From Vibrio sp. 14G-20 (GTDB taxonomy: Bacteria > Pseudomonadota > Gammaproteobacteria > Enterobacterales > Vibrionaceae): a stretch of DNA of 64,000 nt. How positions within the stretch are numbered: the first letter of the stretch is position 1; each line of letters opens with the position of its first letter. Positions 18,754 through 28,321 of the stretch are shown in pieces. The notes under the pieces are model-generated. The model searched no databases and had not been told where the DNA came from. It saw only the letters and a program-made list of their open reading frames with translations. The DNA lies in contig NZ_JAPHPW010000003.1 in the NCBI RefSeq assembly GCF_026241515.1, positions 1-64,000 of the forward strand. The letters run 5' to 3'. The translations under genes were made by a program, and so were the position numbers.

Positions 18754-20196
18754 ATGAATTTTAAAGCGATTTTAGACAAGATAAAGCCAACGAATAATAA
18801 AGGTAGCTCGCAAGTTGTCCTGTTGGGCAATGATGCCATTTATATTTCATCGACAGAACAAGAACCTCAAGTAACCAGTATTTCCGTGGTGAATGGGGAT
18901 TGGGAGAGTGCACTAAAAAAATCGCTTAGCAGTGAGGCGTTTACCAGTAATAGCCTCCAGCTGATTGTCTGTGCAAACTACTACCAAACATACCAAATTG
19001 ATAAACCGGACATTCCTGAGAATGAATGGTCGGTTGCACTGCCTTTTTTACTCAAAGATCTTGTTTCAGAAAGAGTCACTGAAATTACCGCGAGTGCAGT
19101 CGCGTTACCGACCTCGAACAAGCTGCAAGTATACGTTTTGCCTAAAAAGCTGTTAGACAAGCTCTTGAATATTGCTAACTCTGCTCAGGTTGAATTAGTA
19201 GGCGTTGCTCCTGAAGATGAAATCTGGGGTTACAGTGCAGGCGAGCTGTCTAATTTCATTCTTTTACAACGTAGCGTCAATTCACACTTTAAGTTGGGTG
19301 CGTTTGTCGAAAATACCGTTTGTTTTCAAAGAACAATCCGCAGTGTTGTTCCTCCTTTAACGGGCGTTGCATCAAGTGCTCTGCAGTTAGATGGACTCGC
19401 GTTAGAGCTTCAACGCTCGATTGATTACCTTTCTTCGCAAATTAAAGGTACCCAGCTTCATCAGCTTAAAATCTGTTGTGATGAAGAAGATGAAGCTGAG
19501 TTACAAAGTGCCTTAAATAGTACATTGAGCTCGACAGTTTCATTGTTGGTTGAAGGTGAGCGTGATAATTCAGAGAGTTTGTTGGTTAAACTCGCCGCTG
19601 AAAAAGAGACTTTTAAGGTCAATCTTTACCCAGAACACCTTAAGCCTAAAAAAGAATATTTTACGCTGACCAATGTTGTTGCGAGTTGGGGGCTAGTTTG
19701 TGTTTTGCTGCTTGGTGGTTACTTCGCGATGCAGTATCAAGTCTCTAATCTAGATGAAAATATAACAGCCCTGCAACAAGACTCGAATCAACTTAACAAG
19801 CAAGTTAACCAATTGAATAGTAAGTTAACTCAACATAAACCGTCTCCAGAGAAAGTCGCGGCTGTTGCGCGTCTCAAACGTGAGACTGAGGCTAAAAAAG
19901 AGGCTTTGAAGGCTGTTGGACAATACGACGAATCCCAACAAGTCGGGTATTCTGGCGTCATGAATTCCTTAGCTAAATTAGGCCGAAATGACATCTCTCT
20001 TTCGCACATCTACATGACACACGATACGTTAGATCTTAGTGGCTTGGCTCGTAACGCAAATGTCGTTCCTAACTGGATTGGTCAGTTCAAAAGTGAGCTT
20101 AATTTAGTCGGACGCACTTTTGAAAAACTAAAAATTGGTCGTAATGATCAGGATGTGGTGACGTTCGAACTAAGTACTCGTCGGGAGAGTAAATAA
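18754..20196 (+). CDS. mshI: MSHA biogenesis protein MshI (PilM/PilN-like fusion)
   Basis: Inner-membrane alignment component of the MSHA pilus machine, 480 aa. The N-terminal 300 residues or so resemble the cytoplasmic actin-like PilM/GspL domain. One transmembrane helix (VVASWGLVCVLLLGGYFAM, about 306-325) leads into a periplasmic coiled coil (about 330-390, NITALQQDSNQLNKQVNQL and on) and a PilN-like ferredoxin fold. Thus one polypeptide covers the roles of PilM and PilN. The stop overlaps the mshJ start by one base, so translation is coupled. Confidence 0.85.
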   Translation: MNFKAILDKIKPTNNKGSSQVVLLGNDAIYISSTEQEPQVTSISVVNGDWESALKKSLSSEAFTSNSLQLIVCANYYQTYQIDKPDIPENEWSVALPFLLKDLVSERVTEITASAVALPTSNKLQVYVLPKKLLDKLLNIANSAQVELVGVAPEDEIWGYSAGELSNFILLQRSVNSHFKLGAFVENTVCFQRTIRSVVPPLTGVASSALQLDGLALELQRSIDYLSSQIKGTQLHQLKICCDEEDEAELQSALNSTLSSTVSLLVEGERDNSESLLVKLAAEKETFKVNLYPEHLKPKKEYFTLTNVVASWGLVCVLLLGGYFAMQYQVSNLDENITALQQDSNQLNKQVNQLNSKLTQHKPSPEKVAAVARLKRETEAKKEALKAVGQYDESQQVGYSGVMNSLAKLGRNDISLSHIYMTHDTLDLSGLARNANVVPNWIGQFKSELNLVGRTFEKLKIGRNDQDVVTFELSTRRESK

Positions 20197-20843
20197 TGCA
20201 GCAGTGGAATCAGCTGAACGATAAGTTTCTTGCATTAAGTCAAAGAGAAAAATGGCTACTTTTCGTGTGTGGTTTTATTGGCCTATCCATGTTGTTGTTC
20301 ACCTTATTGGTTGAACCTGCATACCTCGACTTACAAGCGAAAAACGCTAAATCGATGAGTCTGACTCAATCAAACCAAAGGCAACAAGGTGAGTTACTTG
20401 TTCTGCAAGCTAAGTTAAACAAAGACCCAGACAAAGACATTAATCGAGAGTACAAAAAGCTGCTGGTGGAGAGCCAAGATCTCTCACTTCAGCTTTCACA
20501 GATTGTCGATGGGCTAATCACACCTTCTCAAATGTCGCAGTTATTGGAGAGCGTTCTTAATGCGGGTAATGGGCTAAAGCTTGAATCGCTAGAGTCATTA
20601 AAACCAGAAGCGATTTCGAACAATAAAGAGACCAGCGAATATTCAGGCTACTTTCTTCACCCTGTAAGAATGGAGCTAACCGGCAGTTACTTTGATATCT
20701 CAGCTTACCTTCAAGCACTTGAGTCTCTACCTGTGAGTTACTACTGGCGCACATTTGAATACTCAGTAGAAGAATATCCTAAAGCTCGACTGGTGTTTGA
20801 GGTTTATACATTAGGTACTAGACAGGAGTTTATCGGTGGTTAG
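20196..20843 (+). CDS. mshJ: MSHA biogenesis protein MshJ (PilO/GspM-like)
   Basis: A 215-aa bitopic inner-membrane protein. It has a short cytoplasmic N-terminus, one helix (WLLFVCGFIGLSMLLFTLLV, about 24-43), a periplasmic coiled coil (about 47-110) and a C-terminal ferredoxin-like domain (ELTGSYFDISAYLQALESLP), the PilO/GspM plan. It should pair with the PilN part of MshI. ATG 20196 overlaps the mshI stop, and the mshK GTG start lies inside its last codons. Confidence 0.85.
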   Translation: MQQWNQLNDKFLALSQREKWLLFVCGFIGLSMLLFTLLVEPAYLDLQAKNAKSMSLTQSNQRQQGELLVLQAKLNKDPDKDINREYKKLLVESQDLSLQLSQIVDGLITPSQMSQLLESVLNAGNGLKLESLESLKPEAISNNKETSEYSGYFLHPVRMELTGSYFDISAYLQALESLPVSYYWRTFEYSVEEYPKARLVFEVYTLGTRQEFIGG

Positions 20844-21168
20844 AACTCTTTTGTTGTCCTTGCTATTGAGTAGCTCTTTTGTGTGGGCTGAGCAAGATCC
20901 CACGGCGCCATTAGGCTGGCTTTCACCTCAACAGAAAACTGCGCCTGCTAAGAAAGCACCAACTCGTTATCGCTTACCTTCTTTAGAAAGCATCGTGTGT
21001 AAGGGAGATATGCCTTGCTATGCGATTATGAATGGTCAGATTCTCGGACAAGGGGAAACGATCAGAGGGTATCGAGTTAAGAACATTGATCCAGAATACG
21101 TCACTCTGCAGAGAAGCTCTAAGCAGTGGAAATTAGAGATGTTCTCTTTAGATGTTAAGAATAATTAA
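20836..21168 (+). CDS. mshK: MSHA biogenesis protein MshK (PilP-like)
   Basis: A 110-aa exported protein. The signal peptide is residues 1-18 (LLLSLLLSSSFVWA, cleavage before EQDPTAP). A Pro/Lys-rich linker follows and then a small beta domain with two cysteines (VCKGDMPCYA) and the HQ-like MNGQILGQGETIRGYRVKNI, as in PilP/GspC homology regions. It likely bridges the inner-membrane MshI-J complex to the MshL secretin. The GTG start at 20836 has AGGAG 7 nt upstream and overlaps mshJ by 8 bp. Confidence 0.8.
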   Translation: MVRTLLLSLLLSSSFVWAEQDPTAPLGWLSPQQKTAPAKKAPTRYRLPSLESIVCKGDMPCYAIMNGQILGQGETIRGYRVKNIDPEYVTLQRSSKQWKLEMFSLDVKNN

Positions 21169-21183
21169 GGTTAGAGTGAAGAC

Positions 21184-22821
21184 ATGCGTAAACTTGTAGT
21201 AGCAATTCTAGTGTCATCTTTAGTCGGCTGTTCTATGGGGCATAGAGATCCTGTAGAAATTAAAGAGTCTTTAAACGAATCAATTAATGAAGCCAATAGC
21301 AGAGTGCTTCATGAGCTGCCTTCGTCGGTTCAAGATGACCTTATGCCTCAGCTTAATTCTGACTCTATGTCTCCAGGTATGGAAACCGTTAAGCGTTTTC
21401 GTATTCAGGCAAAAGGTGTTGAAGCGAGAACCTTTTTTGCCAGCTTAGTGAAAGGTACGGAGTATAGTGCGGCTATTCACCCAAGTGTGTCTGGAAACCT
21501 TACGCTTAATCTAACGGACGTGACGTTAGATGAGGTACTGGCTGTTGCTCAAGATATGTATGGCTACGATATTGAAAAGCGTGGCAAAGTGATTCAAGTT
21601 TATCCTGCCGGTCTTCGCACTGTAACGATCCCTGTCGATTACTTACAAGTTAAGCGTTCTGGTCGCTCACTCACGACGATCACCACAGGAACGATCTCTA
21701 ACTCAGATAATAGCTCGTCGAGCTCATCAAGTTCAGATTCTAACTCGTCGAACTCATCTAATTCTTCAAATAACTCAAATTCAACTTCAAATGGTGGCAC
21801 TGAGATTGAAACGACCTCTGAAAGTGATTTTTGGCCACAGCTTGAAGCGGCGGTTGCTCACTTGATTGGTTCTGGTGATGGGCAAAGTGTAGTGGTTACC
21901 CCACAAGCCAGTGTGATTACGGTACGCGCTTATCCTGATGAAATTCGTGAAGTTCGAGAATTTTTGGGCATCTCTCAAAAACGCCTGCAACGTCAAGTTA
22001 TCCTAGAAGCCAAAATCATGGAAGTAACATTGAGTGATGGTTACCAGCAAGGTATTAGCTGGTCTAATTTATCTAAATCTATTGGTAGTGGTGGTGTGGT
22101 TATCGACCGTCCTGCAAGTACATTACCTCCATTAGATGCGATTAGCTCTTTGTTAGGCGGACAAACCAACGTAACGATCTCAGATGGCAGTTTCGAAGCG
22201 GTATTGAGTTTTATGGACACACAAGGTGACCTTAATGTTCTATCAAGCCCGCGAGTCACGGCGGCAAATAACCAGAAAGCGGTTATCAAAGTGGGTACCG
22301 ATGAGTACTATGTGACGGATTTATCAAGTTCGGTCGGTAGTGGCGATGACGCGAATGTCGCGCCTGAGGTTGAACTAACTCCGTTCTTCTCTGGTATCTC
22401 TTTAGATGTGACCCCTCAGATAGACGATAAAGGCAGCGTGTTCTTACATGTTCACCCTGCCGTTATTGAAGTAGAAGAAGAAGTGAAAGAGCTAAATCTA
22501 GGCTCAACAACTGGCATAGTGCAACTTCCTTTGGCGAAAAGCTCTATTCGTGAATCTGACTCAGTGATTCGAGCACGAGACGGCGATGTGGTTGTTATTG
22601 GTGGTTTGATGAAATCCAACACCAGTGATGTGACCTCTAAAGTTCCATTCCTCGGTGATATTCCAGCCTTAGGTCATTTGTTCCGTAATACCAATCAGTT
22701 AACGCAAAAAACTGAGCTCGTGATCTTGCTTAAGCCAACGATCGTGGGTGTGAATACTTGGCAAAATGAATTGGAGCGTTCACGTGATCTTCTTCAACAG
22801 TGGTTCCCTGATGAAGAGTAA
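21184..22821 (+). CDS. mshL: MSHA secretin lipoprotein MshL
   Basis: Outer-membrane secretin through which the pilus emerges, 545 aa. A lipoprotein signal is present with lipobox LVGC (C16). An STN-like domain (about 70-140) and an N domain follow, interrupted by a long Ser/Asn homopolymer-like linker (about 175-215). The C-terminal secretin domain (about 275-535) includes LNVLSSPRVTAANNQKAVIKVG and the VPFLGDIPALGHLFRN signature near the end. It sits 15 bp after mshK in the machine operon. The low-complexity linker length is likely variable between strains. Confidence 0.95.
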   Translation: MRKLVVAILVSSLVGCSMGHRDPVEIKESLNESINEANSRVLHELPSSVQDDLMPQLNSDSMSPGMETVKRFRIQAKGVEARTFFASLVKGTEYSAAIHPSVSGNLTLNLTDVTLDEVLAVAQDMYGYDIEKRGKVIQVYPAGLRTVTIPVDYLQVKRSGRSLTTITTGTISNSDNSSSSSSSSDSNSSNSSNSSNNSNSTSNGGTEIETTSESDFWPQLEAAVAHLIGSGDGQSVVVTPQASVITVRAYPDEIREVREFLGISQKRLQRQVILEAKIMEVTLSDGYQQGISWSNLSKSIGSGGVVIDRPASTLPPLDAISSLLGGQTNVTISDGSFEAVLSFMDTQGDLNVLSSPRVTAANNQKAVIKVGTDEYYVTDLSSSVGSGDDANVAPEVELTPFFSGISLDVTPQIDDKGSVFLHVHPAVIEVEEEVKELNLGSTTGIVQLPLAKSSIRESDSVIRARDGDVVVIGGLMKSNTSDVTSKVPFLGDIPALGHLFRNTNQLTQKTELVILLKPTIVGVNTWQNELERSRDLLQQWFPDEE

Positions 22822-22874
22822 TTGCTTACTTTCTCAATATAGAGTGGCAGTGTCTCACTAAGCTAGGTCGTCGT

Positions 22875-23714
22875 ATGTATCAAGCTCACTTTGGTTTTGA
22901 ACAACTGCCATTTACCTTAACGCCGAATACCGATTTCTTTTATGGTTTAGCGCCTCATTTCGAAGCGATTCAGACGGTAATCTCGGCGTTGGAGATGGGC
23001 GAGGGCGTGATTAAGGTGACCGGAGAGGTCGGCACTGGAAAAACCATGGTTTGCCGGATGTTGGTCAATCACCTACATGACTGTACAGCTCTGATCTACT
23101 TACCAAACCCTGTGTTATCAGGGGCAGACTTGCGCCAGGCTGTTGCTACAGAGCTTGGTTTAGCTGTCGATAATGAAGCAACCTTGGTTGATAACATTCA
23201 GCACAAGCTTATTGAGTTACACAATTCAGGTTTAAGAGTGGTGGCTATTCTTGATGAAGCTCAGGCTCTATCAGATGAAGCTCTCGAAACATTAAGGTTG
23301 TTTGGTAACCTTGAAACGGAAGATAAAAAACTGCTGCAGATTGTTCTATTAGGTCAGCCAGAATTGGATGCTCGATTAGAGGCTTACCACCTAAGGCAGT
23401 TTCGCCAAAGAATCACATTTAGTTCGACACTAAGACCACTGACTCTCGATGAAACGGTGGCGTATATCGATAATCGAATTGCTAAATCTGGTGGCAGTCC
23501 TGAGTTGTTCAGCTTGAATCAAAAAAAGGCGATCTGTCGTTCGTCGTTAGGTATCCCTAGATTGATAAACCAACTTTGCCATAAGGCTCTATTGCTTTCG
23601 TTCAGTGAAGATAAGAAAAGTATCGACAACCAACATCTGTTTTCAGCTATGCATGAAACGTACGATGTGTGTAAGCCTAAATTTAAAACGCCAATACTGT
23701 GGGGTTGGAATTAA
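22875..23714 (+). CDS. mshM: MSHA biogenesis ATPase MshM (ExeA/GspA-like)
   Basis: A 279-aa AAA ATPase with the opening YQAHFGFEQLPFTLTPNTDFFY typical of the ExeA/GspA group minus its first residue pair. Walker A is GEVGTGKTMVCR (about 54-65), Walker B AILDEAQAL, and sensor segment LLGQPELDARL. Unlike ExeA there is no C-terminal membrane helix or peptidoglycan-binding domain, so it is the cytosolic motor part only. It may help assemble or position the secretin. The mshN ATG begins 2 bp after its stop. Confidence 0.85.
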   Translation: MYQAHFGFEQLPFTLTPNTDFFYGLAPHFEAIQTVISALEMGEGVIKVTGEVGTGKTMVCRMLVNHLHDCTALIYLPNPVLSGADLRQAVATELGLAVDNEATLVDNIQHKLIELHNSGLRVVAILDEAQALSDEALETLRLFGNLETEDKKLLQIVLLGQPELDARLEAYHLRQFRQRITFSSTLRPLTLDETVAYIDNRIAKSGGSPELFSLNQKKAICRSSLGIPRLINQLCHKALLLSFSEDKKSIDNQHLFSAMHETYDVCKPKFKTPILWGWN

Positions 23715-23716
23715 TT

Positions 23717-24883
23717 ATGAGCGTCATTAACAACGCCTTGTCTGAATTGGCAAAGAAAAAATCAGCGACTTCGATAGAAGCGGCAGTCGTACCTAAAGTA
23801 AAAACGCGTTCCCCCCTAGTTTGGGTTGTTGCGGGTTTTACTTTGAGCTTAGCGATGGGCGGCTGGGCGATATCGCAAGGTCCAGTGATTGAGCAATCTA
23901 TTGTTGAGCAGTCAATCTCAACTCGAGATTTACAGGTTCAAGTCTCTGTCGTTGATGATTCAAATAGCATTCAGGAAACCGCTCAACCTATCTCATCGCC
24001 AACCAAGAAATTGGTGACGCTAGACTCTGCGAACCTTTCAACAAAAAACACAGTAATGGTAAAAAGCGTTCAAGCTAAGCCCGATGTTTCCGAATCAGTT
24101 GTTGTGTCTGCCCCAAAAGAAACAACACCAGCTAAACCTCTAAGCGCGCCTAAAACGATTAAGGCTGAAATTCCCCAACCGATTTACGTTGCTAGTGTAG
24201 CAAAAAAAGATCCCACGCCTATCTCTAATGAGCCTGTAGCCCCTGGAGGTTCAGAAAATAGTGGAATGTTGATTGAGCAGGTGGAGTTAACGTCTGATCA
24301 ACTATCAGTCAATGCACAAGGTCGTGCTCAGAAAGCGCTTGATGCGAACGATCTTACTGGTGCGTTGAAAGGTTATACCGAAGCACTTCGATATGCCCCT
24401 AGAAATGAGGACGTTCGCCAGAAACTCGCGATTCTCTATTTTGGGAAAGGTGATACTCGTAAGGCTTACGAACTTTATCAATCAGGTATCAAACTCAATA
24501 CCAATAGTGAAAAGCTGCGACTGGGTTTATCAAAACTGCTAGTCAAAGCAAATCAAGCAGAAGCCGCATTGAGCCCATTAGTCCATTTACCGCCAAACCC
24601 AACCAAAGATTATCTAGCCATGCGTGCGGCGTTGAGCCAAAAATCGCAGCAAGAAGAGATTGCATTAGAGAGTTACAAAAATTTGGTCGATGTTGATTCT
24701 GATAATGCACGCTGGTGGCTAGGCTTGGCGATTCAGCAAGAACGACAGCTTGATTTTAGTGCCGCTAAAGCATCGTATCAAGGCGCTTTAACTCGAGTCG
24801 GAATCTCATCTCAATCACAAAGCTTTGTGCGTGACCGGTTAAAAATACTCAATGCTTTAGAGGAGAGCGGCGATGCAAATTAG
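23717..24883 (+). CDS. mshN: MSHA biogenesis TPR protein MshN
   Basis: A 388-aa bitopic protein. The N-terminus MSVINNALSELAKKKS is typical of MshN and supports ATG 23717 over an in-frame GTG at 23699 that lies inside mshM. One membrane helix (about 29-48) is followed by a Pro/Lys/Val-rich linker of about 130 residues and then several tetratricopeptide repeats (about 195-375, for example ALKGYTEALRYAPRNEDV and KAYELYQSGIKL). It probably scaffolds periplasmic contacts of the machine, as GspB partners do for GspA. It overlaps mshE by 11 bp. Confidence 0.85.
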   Translation: MSVINNALSELAKKKSATSIEAAVVPKVKTRSPLVWVVAGFTLSLAMGGWAISQGPVIEQSIVEQSISTRDLQVQVSVVDDSNSIQETAQPISSPTKKLVTLDSANLSTKNTVMVKSVQAKPDVSESVVVSAPKETTPAKPLSAPKTIKAEIPQPIYVASVAKKDPTPISNEPVAPGGSENSGMLIEQVELTSDQLSVNAQGRAQKALDANDLTGALKGYTEALRYAPRNEDVRQKLAILYFGKGDTRKAYELYQSGIKLNTNSEKLRLGLSKLLVKANQAEAALSPLVHLPPNPTKDYLAMRAALSQKSQQEEIALESYKNLVDVDSDNARWWLGLAIQQERQLDFSAAKASYQGALTRVGISSQSQSFVRDRLKILNALEESGDAN

Positions 24884-26597
24884 ATTAAGAAAAAGACTTG
24901 GTGATTTGCTTGTCGAAGAAGGCATTATCACTGAGGCTCAAGTTGAACAAGCACTGGCTGCTCAGAAAAGTACTGGGCGTAAGCTCGGTGACGCTCTAAT
25001 TGAGCTTGGCTTCTTGTCAGAACAACAAATGCTGAGCTTTTTGTCGCAGCAGTTAGCTATTCCTCTTATTGATTTAAGCCGAGCCGTTGTCGATGTTGAA
25101 GCGGTACAGCTTTTACCAGAAGTACATGCTCGTCGCCTTCGTGCATTGGTTATTGGACGCCAAGGTGACACTTTGCGTGTTGCAATGAGTGACCCAGCCG
25201 ATCTGTTTGCCCAAGAGTCTTTGCTTGGTCAGCTCGGCGATTACGCGCTGGAATTCGTTGTTGCTCAAGAGAGGCAATTGGTTGATGGCTTCGATCGCTA
25301 TTATCGAAGAACCAAAGAGATTGCCTCGTTTGCTGAGCAACTTCACGCTGAACACCAAGTTAATGATGCCTTTGATTTCGATATCGCTGAAGAAGACAGT
25401 GATGAAGTTACCGTCGTTAAGCTGATCAACTCGCTATTTGAAGATGCTATTCAAATCGGCGCTTCCGATATCCATATCGAACCGGATTCTAATGTCTTGC
25501 GCCTTCGTCAACGTATTGATGGCGTGTTGCATGAAACCTTGTTAAACGAAGTCAATATCGCATCTGCTCTAGTTCTGCGCTTAAAGCTGATGGCAAACCT
25601 CGATATCTCAGAGAAGCGTCTTCCTCAAGATGGTCGCTTTAATATCCGAGCGAAAGGCCAATCTGTCGATATCCGTATGTCGACTATGCCAGTACAGCAC
25701 GGTGAATCTGTGGTGATGCGTCTTCTTAACCAATCTGCTGGTTTACGTAAATTGGAGTCATCGGGCATACCGAGTGATCTTCTAGTTCGCCTTCGCCAAC
25801 AGTTACGACGTCCGCACGGTATGATCTTGGTTACCGGCCCAACTGGTTCGGGTAAAACAACCACTTTATACGGTGCGTTAAGCGAACTAAACGAACCGGG
25901 TAAAAAGATCATTACCGCGGAAGACCCGGTGGAATACCGCCTACCTCGAGTGAATCAAGTTCAGGTGAACCCTAAGATTAACCTCGATTTCTCTACGATC
26001 TTAAGAACCTTCCTACGTCAGGATCCAGATATCATTCTTATTGGTGAGATGCGTGACCACGAAACCGTAGAGATAGGTCTGAGAGCAGCACTGACGGGTC
26101 ACTTAGTATTAAGTACGCTGCATACCAATGATGCGGTAGACAGTGCGCTGCGTATGATGGATATGGGCGCTCCGGGTTATCTGGTGGCAAGTGCCGTTCG
26201 AGCAGTTGTCGCTCAGCGATTGGTTCGTAAAGTGTGTAACGACTGTAAGGTTGAAGATGAGCTAGATGAACCTCGCAAGCAATGGTTGAGCGTTCGCTTC
26301 CCAAATCAGGTAGGCGTGCCATTTATGAAAGGGCGTGGCTGTCAGAACTGTAACCTAACGGGTTATCGTGGGCGTATTGGTGTATTTGAAATGTTGGAGC
26401 TAGAGCAAAACATGATGGATGCACTGAGAGCGAATGATGCGGTAGGTTTTGCTCAAACGGCGAGACAGTCTGAAAACTACAAACCGTTACTGGCTTCTGC
26501 GATGGAATTGGCTCTGCAAGGTGTCGTGAGTCTTGATGAGATAATGCATCTTGGCGAAGGTGATGCGTCCGGTGCCACTGACCCAATTTATCTATAG
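24873..26597 (+). CDS. mshE: MSHA pilus extension ATPase MshE with c-di-GMP domain
   Basis: Cytoplasmic GspE/PilB ATPase that powers pilin assembly, 574 aa. The N-terminal MshEN domain contains two c-di-GMP-binding segments: RLGDLLVEEGII (from R8) and KLGDALIELGFL (from K37), 29 residues apart. In V. cholerae MshE this domain binds c-di-GMP and activates extension. The ATPase core has Walker A GPTGSGKTTT (about 321-330), the Asp box, Walker B IILIGEMRD and a His box (STLHTNDA). A four-cysteine zinc site (CNDC...CQNC) lies near 455-490. The start lies inside the mshN end, indicating coupling. Confidence 0.96.
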   Translation: MQIRLRKRLGDLLVEEGIITEAQVEQALAAQKSTGRKLGDALIELGFLSEQQMLSFLSQQLAIPLIDLSRAVVDVEAVQLLPEVHARRLRALVIGRQGDTLRVAMSDPADLFAQESLLGQLGDYALEFVVAQERQLVDGFDRYYRRTKEIASFAEQLHAEHQVNDAFDFDIAEEDSDEVTVVKLINSLFEDAIQIGASDIHIEPDSNVLRLRQRIDGVLHETLLNEVNIASALVLRLKLMANLDISEKRLPQDGRFNIRAKGQSVDIRMSTMPVQHGESVVMRLLNQSAGLRKLESSGIPSDLLVRLRQQLRRPHGMILVTGPTGSGKTTTLYGALSELNEPGKKIITAEDPVEYRLPRVNQVQVNPKINLDFSTILRTFLRQDPDIILIGEMRDHETVEIGLRAALTGHLVLSTLHTNDAVDSALRMMDMGAPGYLVASAVRAVVAQRLVRKVCNDCKVEDELDEPRKQWLSVRFPNQVGVPFMKGRGCQNCNLTGYRGRIGVFEMLELEQNMMDALRANDAVGFAQTARQSENYKPLLASAMELALQGVVSLDEIMHLGEGDASGATDPIYL

Positions 26598-26609
26598 GGG
26601 TAGAATGAT

Positions 26610-27830
26610 ATGCCAACGTATCGTTATGTAGGTCGCAGCTCTGATGGTAGCCAAGTAAGTGGGCAATTAGACGCGAATAACGAAGATCTTGCCGCTGAAA
26701 GCTTGATGAGCAAAGGGATCATTCCAACCTCGATCAAACTGGGTAAAAGTGGTGGTTCAGTCTTAGATATGGATGTATCGAGCCTATTTTCGCCGAATGT
26801 TCCGCTTGAAGTCTTGGTTCTGTTTTGTCGACAGTTATACAGCCTAACCAAAGCGGGTGTACCACTATTAAGATCGATGAAAGGCCTAACTCAAAACTGT
26901 GAAAATAAACAGCTGAAAGCCGCCTTAGAAGAAGTGGTTGCTGAGCTAACTAATGGTCGTGGATTAGCAGCATCGATGCAGATGCACCCAAAGGTATTCA
27001 GTCCGTTGTTTGTTTCGATGATTGGTGTTGGTGAAAACACCGGTCGTCTAGATCAGGCTTTGCTGCAATTAGCTGGATACTACGAACAGGAAGTTGAGAC
27101 TCGCAAACGAATTAAGACTGCGATGCGTTACCCCACTTTTGTTATTGCCTTTATAACCGTAGCTATGTTTGTCTTGAATACACAAGTGATACCTCAGTTC
27201 TCTAGCATGTTCGCACGTTTTGGTGTCGACCTACCGCTACCCACTCGTATCTTGATTGGTATGTCGGAGTTCTTTGTTAATTACTGGGGCTTAATGCTTG
27301 GCGTGATTTTTGGTCTTATCTTTGCTTTTAAAGCATGGGTTAAGACAGACAAAGGATTGGAAAAGTGGGACAGGCTCCGCTTAAAAATACCCGTGATTGG
27401 TGGGGTAGTGAATCGAGCGCTACTTTCGCGTTTTTCACGCACATTCGCCTTGATGCTAAAAGCCGGTGTACCACTAAACCAATCACTGTCGTTGTCTGCG
27501 GAAGCTTTGGATAACCGATTCCTTGAATTGAGAGTTCAGGCTATGAAAGCCGCAATAGAAGCGGGCAGTACCGTATCTTCTACCGCAATAAACAGCGAAA
27601 TTTTCACACCCTTAGTGATACAAATGATCTCGGTAGGTGAAGAGACCGGTCGTATTGATGAGCTATTGCTTGAGGTGTCAGATTATTATGATCGAGAAGT
27701 TGACTATGACTTAAAAACATTAACTGCGCGAATAGAACCCATTTTGTTGGTCATCGTTGCTGGTATGGTGTTAGTGCTAGCATTGGGGATATTTTTACCA
27801 ATGTGGAGCATGATGGATGTAATGAAGTAG
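26610..27830 (+). CDS. mshG: MSHA inner-membrane platform protein MshG
   Basis: GspF/PilC-family platform on which MshE acts, 406 aa. The N-terminus YRYVGRSSDGSQVSGQLDA is typical. Two homologous T2SSF domains (about 70-195 and 270-395) each end in membrane helices, with the repeated signatures MIGVGENTGRLDQAL and MISVGEETGRIDELL. Ends with WSMMDVMK. Follows mshE by 12 bp and is followed after 2 bp by mshF. Confidence 0.95.
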   Translation: MPTYRYVGRSSDGSQVSGQLDANNEDLAAESLMSKGIIPTSIKLGKSGGSVLDMDVSSLFSPNVPLEVLVLFCRQLYSLTKAGVPLLRSMKGLTQNCENKQLKAALEEVVAELTNGRGLAASMQMHPKVFSPLFVSMIGVGENTGRLDQALLQLAGYYEQEVETRKRIKTAMRYPTFVIAFITVAMFVLNTQVIPQFSSMFARFGVDLPLPTRILIGMSEFFVNYWGLMLGVIFGLIFAFKAWVKTDKGLEKWDRLRLKIPVIGGVVNRALLSRFSRTFALMLKAGVPLNQSLSLSAEALDNRFLELRVQAMKAAIEAGSTVSSTAINSEIFTPLVIQMISVGEETGRIDELLLEVSDYYDREVDYDLKTLTARIEPILLVIVAGMVLVLALGIFLPMWSMMDVMK

Positions 27831-27832
27831 TT

Positions 27833-28312
27833 ATGTTGCCGAAGCAATTGTACCAACAAGATGTGAAAAGCTTAACCTGGGCTCAGCGCTTTATTATTTA
27901 TGCCTTGGTTCTCCTTCTTATCGGCGCTTTTCTTTCATTCACAAAAAGAATCAATGAAGAAGCACAAAGAGTCTCATTGATAGCATCGGCAAAGTCGATG
28001 CAGTTAAGGTTAAACGAATATCATGAATATTGGTTATTGAATAAGCAGCCAAAATTTGTACAACTAGATGGTAATGGTATATCGTATGATTTAAATGGAT
28101 GGGTGATTCCAACGACAAATACTGACAACACTTGTCAAGAGCTACTTAAGCTGGCTTCCCCTGAAAAAAAGTTTAAAGGCTATACTTTTGAGTTAAGGAG
28201 GGGAGAATTATTAGATGGAAGTTATGAGTGTCGTTATCAGTTAGTTAGAAACTCCACTTTAATCATAAATAAGTCAGTCGGGTTCTTAGTAAAGGTAAGC
28301 TTTAATGAGTAA
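27833..28312 (+). CDS. mshF: MSHA biogenesis protein MshF
   Basis: A 159-aa protein with one N-terminal membrane helix (FIIYALVLLLIGAFLSFT, about 20-38) and a periplasmic C-terminal domain with a cysteine pair. It has no leader peptide of the FTLIE kind, so it is not a pilin despite sitting beside pilin genes. ATG 27833 is preferred over a GTG at 27803 that lies within mshG. Its function in MSHA assembly is not defined by sequence. It is the last gene before a terminator, and its base composition is slightly more A/T-rich than that of mshG. Confidence 0.75.
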   Translation: MLPKQLYQQDVKSLTWAQRFIIYALVLLLIGAFLSFTKRINEEAQRVSLIASAKSMQLRLNEYHEYWLLNKQPKFVQLDGNGISYDLNGWVIPTTNTDNTCQELLKLASPEKKFKGYTFELRRGELLDGSYECRYQLVRNSTLIINKSVGFLVKVSFNE

Positions 28313-28321
28313 CTGCTTGTA

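Noticed and set aside
21690..21800. Possible CRISPR-like or tandem DNA repeat in mshL
   Set aside because: It is an in-frame Ser/Asn coding stretch without spacer-repeat structure.
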